Shown here piece after piece: positions 8,537-17,456 of a stretch of DNA of 64,000 bases (its first letter is position 1; each line of letters starts with the position of its first letter). This DNA is from QHXW01 sp035297145 (GTDB lineage Bacteria > Acidobacteriota > Terriglobia > Bryobacterales > Bryobacteraceae): the NCBI GenBank assembly GCA_035297145.1, contig DATGZN010000006.1, positions 124,001 through 188,000 of the forward strand. Reading direction: 5' to 3'. The translations under genes were made by a program, and so were the position numbers. The notes beneath the pieces are model-generated. The model made no database searches, was not told where the DNA came from, and saw only the letters and a program-made list of their open reading frames with translations.

Positions 8537-9823
8537 ATGGAAAATACGCCGTCCCCCGTTCGAGATATCGAAACCACTACGTTGCCAAACGGTCTCCGCG
8601 TGATCAGCGAAACCATGCCCCACGTACGGTCGGTCTCGGTGGGGATTTGGGTGGGCATCGGCTCGCGCCGCGAAACGCCGGAGCAGAACGGACTTTCCCA
8701 CTTCATCGAGCACATGGTGTTCAAGGGAACGACGAAGCGCTCGGCCGAAGATATTGCGCGCTCTGTGGATTCGATCGGCGGTAACCTCGACGCCTTCACT
8801 TCGAAGGAGATGGTCTGCTTCAACACCAAGGTGCTGGATCAGCATCTGCCGCTTGCCTTCGACGTGTTGGGCGACCTGGTGCTGAATCCTCTTTTCCGCG
8901 AAGAGGATATGGACAAGGAAAAGGGCGTGATCCTCGAAGAGCTGAAAATGGACGAGGATAGCCCGGATTACCTGGTCCACGAAATCTTCTCGTCGAATTT
9001 CTGGAAAGATCATCCACTGGGGAAGCCGATCCTGGGCACACGCGAGACGGTGAAGCGCTTCGATCGCCCCATGATGGAGACGTATTACCATCAGTCGTAC
9101 TCGCCCACCAATCTGGTGATTACGGCAGCCGGCAATCTGACTCATAAGCACCTGGCTGAATTGGCTGGTGAGCACTTTGCCGGAATGAAGCCGTATGATC
9201 CGCTGCCGGCCGAGCGGGCGCCCGTCACCCACGCACGGATCGCGCTGCGCAACAAGAAGGCTCTCGAGCAGGTGCACATGTGCATGGGCGTGCCATCTTA
9301 TCCGGTTCCGCACGAAGATCGATTCGGCTGCTACGTGCTGAACACGCTGCTGGGCGGCGGTATGAGTTCACGGCTATTCCAGAACATTCGCGAGCGTCAG
9401 GGCCTCGCGTACGCGGTTTTCTCCGAGCTGAATCCTTACCGCGACACCGGATGCCTTTCGATCTATGCAGGCACGTCGATCGAGAGCGTGAAGAAGGTGA
9501 TTGAGTCGATCCTGAAAGAATTTCGGCAGCTCAAACAGGAACGGATCACCGACGAAGAGCTGCGACGCGCCAAGGACCACCTGAAAGGCTCGCTGATGCT
9601 CAGCCTGGAATCGACCTCGAGCCGCATGTCGAATCTGGCGCGCCAGGAGATGTACTTCCACCGCTTCTTTACGCTTGACGAGCTGGCGGAATCGATCGAA
9701 CAGGTCACCGCCGACGACGTGCAGCGCATCGCCCAGACGTTCTTCGACCAGAGGCACATCGGGCTGACGGTGCTGGGGAATCTCAACGGGTTCAAGATCG
9801 GCAGAGAAGATCTCAGGTGTTAG
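8537..9823 (+). CDS. M16-family zinc metallopeptidase (processing-peptidase-like)
   Basis: A 428-residue peptidase of the pitrilysin/MPP family. The inverted zinc motif HxxEH is at H55-E58-H59 (GLSHFIEHMVFKG), with the third ligand expected in the EEL region about 75 residues later. The C-terminal M16 domain shows GGGMSSRLFQNIRERQGLAYAV. The start at 8537 (MENTPSPV) fits the family; an upstream ATG at 8471 would overlap rlmN and add a Lys-rich, unrelated leader. No signal peptide. It resembles YmxG/PqqL-like single-chain proteases and is likely cytoplasmic. The asparaginase-like gene follows after 12 bases. Confidence 0.94.
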   Translation: MENTPSPVRDIETTTLPNGLRVISETMPHVRSVSVGIWVGIGSRRETPEQNGLSHFIEHMVFKGTTKRSAEDIARSVDSIGGNLDAFTSKEMVCFNTKVLDQHLPLAFDVLGDLVLNPLFREEDMDKEKGVILEELKMDEDSPDYLVHEIFSSNFWKDHPLGKPILGTRETVKRFDRPMMETYYHQSYSPTNLVITAAGNLTHKHLAELAGEHFAGMKPYDPLPAERAPVTHARIALRNKKALEQVHMCMGVPSYPVPHEDRFGCYVLNTLLGGGMSSRLFQNIRERQGLAYAVFSELNPYRDTGCLSIYAGTSIESVKKVIESILKEFRQLKQERITDEELRRAKDHLKGSLMLSLESTSSRMSNLARQEMYFHRFFTLDELAESIEQVTADDVQRIAQTFFDQRHIGLTVLGNLNGFKIGREDLRC

Positions 9824-9835
9824 CACCTGGAACCT

Positions 9836-10348
9836 GTGTCCATCCGCATCTTCGTCACTGGCGGAACCTTCGACAAGGAGTACGACGAGCTGACCGGCCA
9901 GCTTTATTTCCAAGACTCGCATTTACCGGAGATGATCCGATTGGGGCGGGCGAATCTCAAGCTGGAAATCCGCACGTTGATGATGATCGACAGCCTGGAG
10001 ATGACCGATGCCGACCGCGAAATCATCCTCGAGCAGTGCCGGAACGCGCCCGAGAACCGAATCGTGATCACGCACGGAACCGACACCATGGTGGAGACGG
10101 CGCGGGCGCTCGCGGCGAACATCCGGGATAAAACCATTGTGCTGACGGGCGCGATGGTGCCGTATAAGTTCGGCAGTTCCGACGGGCTGTTCAACCTCGG
10201 CAGCGCGCTGGCGTTCGCGCAGACGCTGCCCGCGGGCGTCTATGTGGCCATGAATGGCCGGTACTTCCCGGCGGATCGTGTTCGCAAGAACCGGCAGACG
10301 GGAATGTTCGAAGAAGAAACGCCAACTAGGCCAGATCAAAAGAATTAA
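9836..10348 (+). CDS. Short asparaginase-domain protein
   Basis: A 170-residue protein with a GTG start 12 bases after the M16 protease gene. It corresponds to the N-terminal catalytic domain of L-asparaginase only. The two nucleophile/threonine motifs are present (VTGGTFDKE with Thr11, and THGTDTM with Thr82-Asp83), as is the Lys in VPYKFGSSDGLFN. Full-length asparaginases are about 320-340 residues with a second small domain, which is absent here; stand-alone short versions of this kind are a known subgroup, so it is probably not a truncation. Asparagine or a related amide is the likely substrate, but this is inference. Confidence 0.85.
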   Translation: MSIRIFVTGGTFDKEYDELTGQLYFQDSHLPEMIRLGRANLKLEIRTLMMIDSLEMTDADREIILEQCRNAPENRIVITHGTDTMVETARALAANIRDKTIVLTGAMVPYKFGSSDGLFNLGSALAFAQTLPAGVYVAMNGRYFPADRVRKNRQTGMFEEETPTRPDQKN

Positions 10349-10374
10349 TCAAAACTTCATCAAGAGTTTGGAAG

Positions 10375-11442
10375 ATGGGGAGGGCATGTTGCTGTATACT
10401 ACCACTTCCAGGAGAAACTGCAGCTTTGGTCTGCGCGTCGAAGGATATCAGTTTGCGCATAGCCGTGGAAGAGAAGGCCAGAGCCTTCGGCTGCGCGGAT
10501 GCGATTGCCAACCTCGCCATCATTGATGCAGTCCGTTTCCTACAGCACAAAGAGCGGTGCACACCTTGTTTCGGCTGGGAATGTCCCCTGATCCCATTGC
10601 CGGAGGAAGTTGCCACGCCGCCTGGAATTCCTCGAGAGAAGCTGTGTGGGGTGCTGGAGTGCTACTGGAAATCGCCGTGCGATACCCACCGGATCATGCC
10701 CACCGCGTCTTTGGAGGAGTGTATGGACGAAGAGTTGGTACGCGACATGGAGGGAGCCATGGCGCCTGGCGCCGCGCCAACGGTTGAGAATTCGATCCGC
10801 GTTTCAGTTGAAAAGCGCGCCCGGGAGGCAGCGGAAGCCGAGAATCGTTTCGGTAAAGAAGCCGCCGCGCCACCGATTCTCGCGCGTCTGGCGGAGAGCG
10901 CCGGCGCCTTCCTCGCGGCGATCCAGGAACTCGTCCAGCAGGGAGTCGATTGGAAAAACTCAGCTGGAGAGCAGCTTGAGGGCCTCACCGAACGCTTCGA
11001 CCAGTTGGCCGAGGTAGTTTTCGGGCAACAGGTGGTCAACGGGACGAACCAGGAGAGATACGAGGAGCTTTGCCAGGCCATTGCCGCCAGCCGGGAAGCT
11101 CACGCGCATCATGAATCCGACGTGCAATCGTTACGCGAAGGAACACGAGAGCGGATGGACTGGTTCGCGGGACGCGTTGAGGAACTCTCCGGTCAACTGG
11201 GTGAGCAGCGCCAACAGGTGTCGGGGTTGCAGGCGAAGGTCGATAGTCTCGAGCCGTTGCGCGCGACCGTAGCGGACCTTTCGTCCAGAGTACAGGGCTG
11301 GTGTGATCGGCTCGATAAGCAGGGAGAGGTGCTGCATGCGCTGTGCGACGCGCAGAACCAGCGCGCCGCTGTGCTGGACGAGTTCCTCGGTGTCTTGAGC
11401 CGCCTTCGCGCGGTGACCGCCGTGCCGGCGGTGAAACTCTAG
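10375..11442 (+). CDS. Cys-rich N-terminal plus coiled-coil protein, unknown
   Basis: A 355-residue protein I do not recognise. Residues 1-100 contain about ten Cys, including CTPCFGWEC and CYWKSPC, which suggests a metal-binding or disulfide-rich module. Residues about 130-345 are charged and heptad-like (VQSLREGTRERMDWFAGRVEELSG, QVSGLQAKVDSLEPL), consistent with a long coiled coil. No signal peptide or membrane span is evident. The ATG at 10375 has no strong ribosome-binding site, so the start is uncertain and a downstream start is possible. It lies 26 bases after the asparaginase-like gene and could share its transcript. A scaffold or sensor role is only a guess. Confidence 0.6.
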   Translation: MGRACCCILPLPGETAALVCASKDISLRIAVEEKARAFGCADAIANLAIIDAVRFLQHKERCTPCFGWECPLIPLPEEVATPPGIPREKLCGVLECYWKSPCDTHRIMPTASLEECMDEELVRDMEGAMAPGAAPTVENSIRVSVEKRAREAAEAENRFGKEAAAPPILARLAESAGAFLAAIQELVQQGVDWKNSAGEQLEGLTERFDQLAEVVFGQQVVNGTNQERYEELCQAIAASREAHAHHESDVQSLREGTRERMDWFAGRVEELSGQLGEQRQQVSGLQAKVDSLEPLRATVADLSSRVQGWCDRLDKQGEVLHALCDAQNQRAAVLDEFLGVLSRLRAVTAVPAVKL

Positions 11443-11453
11443 GCGCAGGCCCC

Positions 11454-12200
11454 TTACATCCCCAGCAGATTCAATTGCAGTTTCACGTACTGGTGCTCCT
11501 CAGCCCACAGATTCAGGGCCAGAGTAGCGAGTTCTTCCACTACCGGCACGGCCAATCCGTTCTTTGTGAGATCGACTGATTTGATGTAAGTGCGGCAGGT
11601 GTCGCACGCCTCGACGCGAACGTGCGGAAACTCCTCGGCCACGTAAACGGGCAGGTTGCGCTCCGTCCCTTCACCGCAGTTAGGACAGAGAAGGCGGCGG
11701 AAATCCCACTCGGTCGCACACAGAGAGCAGACGAGCGACCGCTTCCCCCCATCGCCTTCGCCACGCAGTACCGCGACCTGGGGGCGCTCGCCGCAAAACG
11801 GACAATCGGGCTGAACGCTGGTGGTCGCGACGCCGCTCTCGCCGGCCTGATATTCAAAATAGGGCTGCAACATGGCGCGCGCGAAGAACGCCCGCTGATC
11901 GTCGGCATCCTGATTCGTCAACAGACTCTGCCATTGCGCCCGATTGCGCGCGAGTTCCTCCGCGGTTCGAGCAAGCGGCGCTGGTCCGGTACGCTGCACG
12001 AGGGAGAGCAGAGCAGGGAAGTGCGGCAGCAGAACCGAAAGTTCCAGGCGTTGCGGCCGGGCAGATTGGAGCTGCCCGTAGACGCCTTTCTGAAACTCCG
12101 CGACTTCTTCGTAGAACCGGAGAATCTCGGACGCTGCCGTGTGTGTTGTAGCTAGCTTCCTGGCGCGTTGGATGCGCAAGTCCCACGAAGACGCGTTCAT
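11454..12200 (-). CDS. fdhE: Formate dehydrogenase accessory protein FdhE
   Basis: A 248-residue cytoplasmic rubredoxin-like protein needed for maturation of respiratory formate dehydrogenases. Two CxxC zinc/iron knuckles are visible (CPFCGERP, CSLCATEW) followed by CPNCGE and CDTCRTYIK. The start is set at 12200 because the ATG overlaps the stop of the gamma-subunit gene as ATGA; a further in-frame extension to 12263 reads through the gamma gene. It is the last gene of the four-gene fdh operon, the same order as E. coli fdoGHI-fdhE. Confidence 0.93.
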   Translation of the reverse strand: MNASSWDLRIQRARKLATTHTAASEILRFYEEVAEFQKGVYGQLQSARPQRLELSVLLPHFPALLSLVQRTGPAPLARTAEELARNRAQWQSLLTNQDADDQRAFFARAMLQPYFEYQAGESGVATTSVQPDCPFCGERPQVAVLRGEGDGGKRSLVCSLCATEWDFRRLLCPNCGEGTERNLPVYVAEEFPHVRVEACDTCRTYIKSVDLTKNGLAVPVVEELATLALNLWAEEHQYVKLQLNLLGM

Positions 12201-12841
12201 CTCCGCGTAGGCGCGGCGCCCGTGATCCGGTTGTACCAAAGCCGGTGATGCATCTTGGCCCAAGCCGGCGTTACTTCTCCGCGAATGATCGACGTGAACC
12301 CGCCGCGCACCATGGCTGTGCCCATGTAGACATGAATGATGAACGCACCAATGCTGATCAGTGCCGCGCTCACGTGCAGCAGAATTGCGGTGTATCGAAG
12401 GTAGCGCAAGCTCCAGGGAATGCGCTCAGGGAACCACAGCACCACGCCGGAAATCAGCATGATGATCCCGGCCCAAAGCATCGCCCAGAAGAAGTATTTC
12501 TGCCCGGCATTGAAGCGATCGATGGGTGGAAGGTCTTCGTCCTCGTTGCGGATATAGTGCGGCATCGCTTTGGCCCAGGCTCGATCGGCGTCGCTGATGC
12601 GCATGTCCTTGCGCCAGATTTCGAGCATCCAGAAAAGCGCCGCCGTGAAGATCAGGCCGGCCCATGGATGCCAGTAGCGCGTGGTGGGACCGCCCCCCAG
12701 CAGAATCGCAATCCAAAACAAATGTGGTGAATAGAACGCCAGGCCGGTGAGCAACTGGTAAACATAGGTCAGGCCCGCAATCCAGTGAATGATGCGCTCG
12801 TTGAGCGAGTAGCGAAGAATGCGGCTGGGGGCGGCGCTCAT
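12197..12841 (-). CDS. fdoI: Formate dehydrogenase gamma subunit (cytochrome b556)
   Basis: A 214-residue membrane protein with four predicted spans (TYVYQLLTGLAFYS, WAGLIFTAALFWMLEI, FWAMLWAGIIMLISGVVLW, LLHVSAALISIGAFIIHVYMG). Family features include RYSLNERIIHWIAG with a haem-ligand His, HPWAGLIF, and the later AFIIHVY His. It anchors the alpha-beta complex in the membrane and passes electrons from formate to quinone through two b haems. The ATG at 12841 overlaps the beta subunit stop (ATGA), and its own stop overlaps the fdhE start in the same way, so the genes are translationally coupled. Confidence 0.93.
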   Translation of the reverse strand: MSAAPSRILRYSLNERIIHWIAGLTYVYQLLTGLAFYSPHLFWIAILLGGGPTTRYWHPWAGLIFTAALFWMLEIWRKDMRISDADRAWAKAMPHYIRNEDEDLPPIDRFNAGQKYFFWAMLWAGIIMLISGVVLWFPERIPWSLRYLRYTAILLHVSAALISIGAFIIHVYMGTAMVRGGFTSIIRGEVTPAWAKMHHRLWYNRITGAAPTRR

Positions 12842-13722
12842 GGCTTGCCCTCCGCCTGGTCTTCTTTCACCTGTTTCGGGCCGAAGCGCAGATAATGCAG
12901 GGTCACGCCGATCAAGCCGCCGATCATGGCCAGGTTCCCCAGCCACTTCAGCGGACCTTTCCAAAGTTTAACCGTCCAGGGAACGTGCGGATTGTCCGGC
13001 AGGCCGCCGTAGGCTGCGGGATTATTGATATCGTGCAGAACATAGATGACGTGTGTTCCACCGACGCCTGGAGGATCGTAGACGCCCGCATTGGTGTGCG
13101 AGGTATGCTCGCGCAACTGCTGGGCACGGCGCTCGGCGAGATCTTTCATGTCGTCTTTACTACCGAAGTGCAGGCAGCCCGTCGGACAAGCCTTGATGCA
13201 AGCCGGTTCCAGACCCACGCCGACGCGATCCGAGCAGAGCGTGCACTTGTGGACCTTCTTGGTTTCCGGGTTGAACTTGGGAATGTTGAACGGGCAGCCG
13301 GTCACGCAATACTGGCAGCCGATGCAGTACTCCTGCTGAAAGTCGACGATGCCATTTGCATATTGCACGATGGCGCCGTCGGCAGGGCACGCGCGCAGGC
13401 AGCCGGGGTCGGCGCAGTGCATGCACTGGTCCTTGCGCATCAGCCAACTGAAGGTTCCGTCGCTGGCCGTATGCTCGTTGAAGCGGATCAGGTTGTAGTA
13501 ATTCCATGCCAGATCGGGCATGGTTTGGTATGTGTTATCAAAAACCGTTTGGCGAAACGGGTAGCCGTTCCATTCGAGACACGCGACCTCGCATGCCTTG
13601 CAGCCAATGCACGTGGTGACGTCGACAACCTTGCAGACGTCGTAATCGCGCGAGGTGTCGCGGCCGGGAACAGGGCCGGCGTGACCCGAGATGGCTTTGA
13701 TCTGGAGCGGTCCGTTGCTCAT
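12838..13722 (-). CDS. fdoH: Formate dehydrogenase beta subunit (4Fe-4S ferredoxin type)
   Basis: A 294-residue electron-transfer subunit with four [4Fe-4S] cluster motifs. CIGCKACEVACLEWN and CMHCADPGCLRACP come first, then CIGCQYCVTGCPFNIP, and CTLCSDRV with CIKACPTGCLHFG. One C-terminal membrane anchor (LGNLAMIGGLIGVTLHYLRFG) fits FdnH/FdoH. It carries electrons from the periplasmic molybdenum/tungsten subunit to the cytochrome b subunit. The start lies 2 bases after the last base of the alpha-subunit stop codon. Products of fdhA and this gene are expected to be exported together through Tat, using the signal on the alpha subunit. Confidence 0.95.
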   Translation of the reverse strand: MSNGPLQIKAISGHAGPVPGRDTSRDYDVCKVVDVTTCIGCKACEVACLEWNGYPFRQTVFDNTYQTMPDLAWNYYNLIRFNEHTASDGTFSWLMRKDQCMHCADPGCLRACPADGAIVQYANGIVDFQQEYCIGCQYCVTGCPFNIPKFNPETKKVHKCTLCSDRVGVGLEPACIKACPTGCLHFGSKDDMKDLAERRAQQLREHTSHTNAGVYDPPGVGGTHVIYVLHDINNPAAYGGLPDNPHVPWTVKLWKGPLKWLGNLAMIGGLIGVTLHYLRFGPKQVKEDQAEGKP

Positions 13723-13723
13723 C

Positions 13724-16700
13724 TCAGGCCCTCTCGATCTTCACCAGGAAGCCCTTGAATTCGGGGGTGTACGCGTTGGGATCGGTCACGGCCGGCGAGA
13801 GCTGGTTCACCATCGTGAGTCCGGTCCTACCTTCATCTTCCGCAATGCCCCTGTAGCCCCAATGAATCGGAATGCCGATCTGATAAGTCTTTTTCCCGTC
13901 GACCATCATCGGTTTGATGCGCCGCGTGACCATGGCCTTGGCGAGATAGTGCCCGCGCGCGCTGCTGACTTTAATCTTTTCGCCGCCGCGCAATCCCAGA
14001 TCGTTCGCCAGCTCCGCCGGAATCTCGACGAACGGCTCCGGCACCAACTGCACGTTCATGGGATTGTTCTTGGTCCAGTAATGATAGTGCTCAGTCAGCC
14101 TGTAAGTTGTGCAGATGATGTTGTAGCCTTCGGCTGGCGTACCGAACTTGTCGCGATCCGTGCTGAATCGCTTGGCCAACGGATTGTGCGTTTGCTGCGG
14201 ATGCAGCGGATTCTCGATGGGGCTCTCGGTCGGCTCATAATGCTCCGGAAACGGCCCGTCGGCCATGCCCGCGAGCGGCACGAAAAGACGCCCGATGCCT
14301 TCCGGATTCATGATGAACGGCCCCATGTGGTCCTTGGGCGGGGAATCCGGCTTGAAATCGGGTACATCGTTGCCAACCCATTTCTGCTGCGCCTCATTCC
14401 ACCAAACCTGCGCGCGATCGGAATCCCAGGGCTTGCCGGAGGGATCGCACGACGCGCGGTTATAAAGGACGCGCCGATTCGCCGGCCAGGACCACGCCCA
14501 GTTCGGGTAGATGCCAAGCCCGGACGGGTCCTCGGTGCCGCGCCGCTGTATCTGCGCGCCGGCTTCGGTCCAGGAGCCACTGAAGATCCAGTTGCCGCAG
14601 GAGGTCGAGCCGTCGTCGCGCAGCCACGCAAATCCAGGTAACTGCTGTCCGGCTTTGAAGGTTTGATTGAGCTTTGGGTCTGTGACGTCGGCCAGCGCGC
14701 GGCCGTTGAGCTCTTTGGCCACTTCGGAGAGCGACGGATTGTGGGGATCGGTGTAGTTCCAGGTCGCGTGCAGAACCGGATCGGGAAACTTGCCGCCCTC
14801 TTTCTGGTACAGCTCGCGAACTTTCAGGAAAATTCGCGCCAGGATCTCCTGATCGAGTTTGGCCAGCCCCGGAGGCGGTAGCGCGGCGTTTTTCCATTGC
14901 AGCCAGCGCGCTGAGTTGACGAACGTTCCGTCCTTCTCGGCGAAACCAGCGCCGGGCACGCGGTAGACCGTGGTCTGGATCTGCTTCATTTCCTCCGTCG
15001 TGATGCCAGGAGATCGCCAGAATTCGCTGGTTTCATCGGGATAGATCTCGCAGACGACAAGCCAGTCGGCTTTCTTCAACGCGTCAATGTTCTTGGATGA
15101 GTTCGGGCCGATGGCCACGCCGTTCATGCCGAACGCCAGCAGGCCTTTGATGTGGCCGCGGTACATGTCATCCCAGATTTCCGCCCAGGAATAGCGACGG
15201 TCGATCTTCGGCAGGTAGCTAAAGGCCCAGTCATTCTCCTTCTTGGCATAGTCGCCGTAGAGAGCCTTAAGAAGTGACACTGCGAACTTGGGTGTGTTTG
15301 ACCAGTAGTTGAACGAATCCCACAATCCGGGCTTAGCGGACTTCGGTGTGGTGCGCGCCAAGTAGGTCTTGAGGTCGACATCCGTCGGATTCGGAACTTT
15401 GAGATAGCCGGGGAGAAGGTCGAAGACGCCGGCCATATCGGTGGCGCCTTGAATGTTCGAGTGGCCACGCAGTGCGTTGACTCCACCGCCGGCACGGCCC
15501 ACATTACCTAAGAGCAGTTGCAGCATCGCAGCGGTGCGGATGGTCTGCGTGCCGGAGCTATGCTGCGTCCAACCAACCGCGTAAATGATGGTTCCCACCT
15601 TCTTCGTGTCGCCGTCTTTGCGGATGGACGTGAACAGATCCGCCGCTTTCAGGAACTGGTCTTTCGGAACGCCGGTGATGCGCTCCACCATCTCCGGTGT
15701 GTATCGGGAGAAATGCTTCCGCAGCAACTGGAACACCGAGCGCGGATGCTCGAGCGTCAGGTCGTATGCGATGTTGGCAGGAAGCGCCGGCGGATTCGCG
15801 GACGGCCCGCCGTCACCCGGCGTGTCAGCCTTGCCTTTTAGATCGCCGCCCTCTTCGTAGTTCCAGGTGGCTTTGTCGTAGGTGTGCGCGGTCGCGTCGA
15901 ACCCGGAATACAGGCCGTCTTCGGGAAGCTTGAATCCTCTCCGCACGACGAACGCTGCGTTGGTGTATTGCGTCAAGTAATCCTTGGCGATGCGACTATT
16001 TTCGATGGCGTAGTGAATCATGCCGCCCAGGAACGCGATATCCGAGCCCGTGCGGATCTGCACGAACAAATCCGCCGTCGCCGCGGTGCGCGTAAACCGC
16101 GGGTCCACCACGATCATCTTGGCGTTGCGATTGCGCTTGGCCTCAATGGGCCACTTGAAGCCGCACGGGTGGTTCTCCGCCGGATTGCCACCCATGATCA
16201 ACATCATGTCGGTGTTCTTGATGTCGATCCAGCCATTGGTCATCGCACCGCGTCCGAATGTGGGCCCCAAACTGGAGACCGTGGGGCCGTGTCAAACACG
16301 GGCCTGGTTTTCCAGGTAGCAGACCCCCAGGCTGCGCATGCTCTTGACGACCAGGTAATTGAATTCGTTGGTATCGGTGCAGCCGCCGTTCCAGGCGATA
16401 CCTTCGCAACGATTCACCGTGTGGCCTTGCGCGTCCTTCTCAATGAAGGTTTCGTCGCGAGTCTTCTTGATGCGCCGCGCGATCTCGTCGATGGCCTGAT
16501 CCCAGCCGATGTCTTCCCAATGATCCGACCCCGGACGGCGTACCTGCGGCTTTAGCAGACGGCGCTCGTTCAGGATGTCCTGCATCAGCGACGATCCCTT
16601 GGGGCAGAGCGTGCCGCGGTTTATCGGATGGTCCGGATCGCCCTCGACATGCACCACCTGCGGCGTGACATTCTTCGCCTTGTCACCCAGCGTATGAATA

Positions 16701-16870
16701 ATGACGCCGCAACTGACCGAGCAATAGGGGCACGTGGAGCGTGTCTCCGTGGTGCGTGCGATTTTCAGTTCGCGGGATTGTGCATAGGCTGGCTTAAGAT
16801 CGAAGCCAAGAACCGAGGCAATGGCGCCCCCGGCGCCCATTTTCAGGAAGGACCTGCGCGTAGCCGCCAT
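13724..16870 (-). CDS. fdoG: Formate dehydrogenase alpha subunit, selenocysteine-containing (UGA at 16294-16292)
   Basis: A 1048-residue molybdopterin enzyme when the in-frame UGA is read as selenocysteine (residue 193). Read conventionally it would be two ORFs (16870-16292 and 16270-13724). The flanking residues, NQARV-U-HGPTVSSLGPTFGRGAMTN, are the active-site context of FdnG/FdoG, where the Sec ligates Mo/W. The N-terminus has a Tat signal (RRSFLKMG) and the [4Fe-4S] motif CPYCSVSCGV. Further family markers are IMGGNPAENHPCGF, the NQLSP segment, and the dinucleotide-binding C-terminal domain. A sigma70-like promoter and AAGGAG precede it, and a SECIS-like hairpin follows the UGA. It oxidises formate to CO2 in the periplasm. 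selA, selB and selC must be elsewhere in the genome. Confidence 0.95.
16261..16294 (-). promoter_or_regulatory. SECIS-like selenocysteine insertion hairpin after the UGA codon
   Basis: On the mRNA the UGA (16294-16292) is followed by CAC and then a perfect 7-bp stem: GGCCCCA (16288-16282) pairs with UGGGGCC (16269-16263) around a 12-nt loop. The loop carries GGUCU at 16280-16276, the feature bound by SelB in E. coli fdhF and fdnG SECIS elements. The stem is closer to the UGA than in E. coli, so the exact fold should be treated as a model. Confidence 0.8.
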
Positions 16871-16896
16871 CGGAATCTCCTTGTGCGGATTTTGTC

Positions 16897-16925
16897 ATTA
16901 GATAACGGAGTAGTGCCAGTGTCAA
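16897..16925 (-). promoter_or_regulatory. Sigma70-like promoter of the formate dehydrogenase operon
   Basis: On the minus strand TTGACA (16925-16920) is followed by a 17-base spacer and TCTAAT (16902-16897). The -10 is about 27 bases before the ATG, and the ribosome-binding site AAGGAGA lies at 16882-16876. Short spacing leaves a brief 5' leader. No FNR- or FhlA-type site is obvious. Confidence 0.6.
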
Positions 16926-16973
16926 CTCGGCCAGTCGATCGATTGGAGTGAGTGTATCGTCGCTAGGCCCCAT

Positions 16974-17108
16974 GCGATTCCTTTAGCTTTGCCTTCGTCG
17001 CGCCATCGAGTTTTCCCGTCACTTTGAGATCGTCGTCGCATTGGAACTCCTCAATCGAATAACCGAGTTGCTCCGTGTCGTCATCGCCAACGGGGCCGGG
17101 ATGATAGC
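16974..17108 (-). pseudogene. C-terminal fragment of a peptidoglycan-binding-domain protein
   Basis: Too short for ordinary gene calling. On the minus strand the frame ending in TAG at 16976-16974 reads LINLGYHPGPVGDDD, SIEEFQCDDDLKVTGKLD and ATKAKLKESHGA. This is the second helix-rich half of a PG_binding_1 domain (LGY-PGPVDG, IEEFQ, LKVTGKLD, T-KLK--HG). It has no start and no N-terminal half: the coding upstream is the truncated ABC permease in a different frame. It is a remnant joined to the permease by a deletion or rearrangement near 17110. Confidence 0.6.
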
Positions 17109-17117
17109 CCAGGTTGA

Positions 17118-17456
17118 TCAGCCGTCCCCGAGATACTTGCCGAGCAAGAACTCCCAGCGGCGGATGGGGCGCGCCATCACCGCCAGGATAGTGCCGGTCT
17201 TCATCTCCGAAGCCACTACATCCGCCGCCGACCAGGCCACCAGCAGGCTTCCAAACCCGCTGACCATTGACATGACGGCCGTGAGCAGCATCAGTACCAT
17301 CCCCTGGACATGCGCCGGCTCAGTGGTGAGGGATAGTGTCATGAGCGGCGTCATCATCAGCAGCACGATGCAGAGAAAAACGGCGACAAATAGGATAATG
17401 ACCTTGTTGCGGAACAGGCTCAGAAACGTGATCCAGGCCAGGACACGGATTCTCAC
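17118..17456 (-). pseudogene. ABC-2 type permease, truncated at the C-terminus
   Basis: 112 residues with three predicted membrane spans (FVAVFLCIVLLMM, GMVLMLLTAVMSMVSGFGSLLVAW). They match the N-terminal third of GldF/NosY-type ABC-2 permeases, including the marker EMKTGTILAVMARPIRRWEFLLGKYLG. Family members run on for another 150 or more residues, but here the protein stops three residues after GKYLG. Its ATG overlaps the stop of the ATPase gene (ATGA), so it was once the partner permease in an ATPase-permease operon. A different gene's tail begins immediately afterwards, which marks the truncation point. Transport activity is doubtful. Confidence 0.75.

Noticed and set aside
8423..9313. 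Minus-strand ORF of 296 codons over the M16 protease
   Set aside because: Shadow ORF; low-complexity and without a plausible ribosome-binding site.
12895..13758. Plus-strand ORF of 287 codons over the formate dehydrogenase beta gene
   Set aside because: Antisense to an unambiguous gene; no family-like motif, and a shadow of high-GC coding sequence.
13691..14641. Plus-strand ORF of 316 codons over the formate dehydrogenase alpha gene
   Set aside because: Antisense shadow; the opposite strand carries clear family motifs.
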